Below are positions 63,590 to 64,000 of a DNA stretch of 64,000 bases, one piece after another. Position numbers and translations under genes: made by a program. The stretch covers positions 18,267 to 82,266 of the forward strand of contig CAIWFH010000205.1 of the NCBI GenBank assembly GCA_903911925.1. The letters are read 5' to 3'. The notes beneath the pieces were generated by a model that was not told the origin of the DNA, did no database searches, and worked only from the letters and a program-made list of their open reading frames with translations. The stretch comes from an uncultured Acidobacteriaceae bacterium (lineage in GTDB: Bacteria; Acidobacteriota; Terriglobia; Terriglobales; Acidobacteriaceae). The first letter of the stretch is position 1; every line of letters starts with the position of its first letter.

Positions 63590-64000
63590 ATGTCTACCGA
63601 TTACCGCAACTTTCTGGCCCTCTCGTATGAGGAGCTTGAAGAACTGAACCTGGAAGCCAAGGCGGACCGCGCAAGCCGTGCGGCGGCAGATCTGGTTCGC
63701 GAAAAACGGCTGAAGTACCTTACCGATGAGAAACACATCAAGGCTGTGACCGTTCTGTTCAGTGACCTTGAAGGCCGGTTGCACCTGCTGGATTACGACA
63801 AGAAGTTCCTGCTCGGCGCCTACGAAAACCTGACCTTCGACGGCTCTTCGATCCGCGGCTTCACTGCGCAGAAAGAGAGCGACCTGCGACTGGGCATAGA
63901 CTGGAGCGCCTTCTACTGGGTGCCTGCCGACGTCTTCGGCAACGGCAAGGTGCTGGTCTTCGGCAATGTGATCGACAAGGACGGAACTCCCTACTCCGGC
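63590..64000 (+). CDS. glnA: Glutamine synthetase, second gene, 3' end outside window
   Basis: The first 137 codons of a glutamine synthetase are visible. The segment TFDGSSIRGFTAQKESDLRL is the beta-grasp signature of GSI-type enzymes, and LGIDWSAFYWVPADVFG follows. A leader of about 45 charged residues (EELEELNLEAKADRASRA) precedes the domain. AGGAGAG lies six bases before the ATG. The gene runs past the window, so the subtype and the adenylylation site cannot be checked. Confidence 0.87.
   Translation, partial: MSTDYRNFLALSYEELEELNLEAKADRASRAAADLVREKRLKYLTDEKHIKAVTVLFSDLEGRLHLLDYDKKFLLGAYENLTFDGSSIRGFTAQKESDLRLGIDWSAFYWVPADVFGNGKVLVFGNVIDKDGTPYSG

Noticed and set aside
1..64000. CRISPR array, prophage or IS element
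   Set aside because: No regularly spaced direct repeats of 25-40 bases with unique spacers, no transposase, integrase or phage structural gene were recognised.

Overview
The window looks like chromosomal DNA of an acidobacterium, most likely class Terriglobia. It is GC-rich and gene-dense, with mostly housekeeping genes. It carries several families typical of that phylum: a VWFA-related secreted protein, an S55 (SpoIVB-like) peptidase, a large duplicated FtsX-type permease with no ATPase nearby, a choice-of-anchor-D/NHL secreted protein and a BBP2-type porin. No rRNA, tRNA, CRISPR array, IS transposase or phage module was seen. All identifications come from reading the sequence; no database search was run.

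Layout. 1-2.9 kb: end of ribD, a lipoprotein/membrane-protein pair and riboflavin synthase. 3.4-7.7 kb: an orphan gas-vesicle GvpL/F-family gene, pgsA, an S4-domain protein, a lone receiver protein, erpA and small hypotheticals. 8.1-12.4 kb: VWFA protein divergent from an S55 peptidase, then a zinc alcohol dehydrogenase. 12.6-19.8 kb: a minus-strand type IV pilus/type II secretion assembly operon (pilC, pilB, pilM, pilN, pilO, a PilP-like protein and a Gly/Ser-rich pseudopilin). 20.2-26.2 kb: a 1386-residue secreted repeat protein and a CapA-family protein. 26.5-31.6 kb: DUF502 protein, duplicated permease and a flippase-like membrane protein. 32.2-35.8 kb: two tandem uroporphyrinogen-decarboxylase-like proteins followed by a RhaT-type sugar symporter. 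36.4-39.6 kb: lytic transglycosylase, HAD hydrolase, a tiny zinc-ribbon protein, a PIN/antitoxin pair with candidate operator repeats and a DUF1643 protein. 39.7-43.3 kb: LolC/E-type permease with a beta-propeller partner. 43.4-49.4 kb: glutamate dehydrogenase, a CHASE3/PAS hybrid kinase and a receiver-EAL phosphodiesterase. 49.5-53.9 kb: trpE and trpG in convergent orientation, acylphosphatase and apt. 54.1-60.3 kb: a KdpDE-like two-component pair, a porin and an APC permease. 60.5-64 kb: PP2C phosphatase, Ser/Thr kinase, a type II glutamine synthetase and the start of a second glutamine synthetase.

Functional themes: riboflavin synthesis, pilus assembly, envelope transport, nitrogen assimilation (glutamate dehydrogenase plus two glutamine synthetases), tryptophan synthesis and layered signalling (two hybrid/EAL proteins, a KdpDE-like pair, a kinase/phosphatase pair).

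The most unusual non-coding signal is a set of dispersed palindromic repeats. One family has five visible copies that share conserved flanks around a central stem whose sequence changes while its pairing is kept. One copy lies in frame in the N-terminus of a secreted protein. The most interesting gene neighbourhoods are the tandem UroD-like pair with RhaT, the orphan GvpL/F gene and the kinase/phosphatase pair beside the glutamine synthetases.
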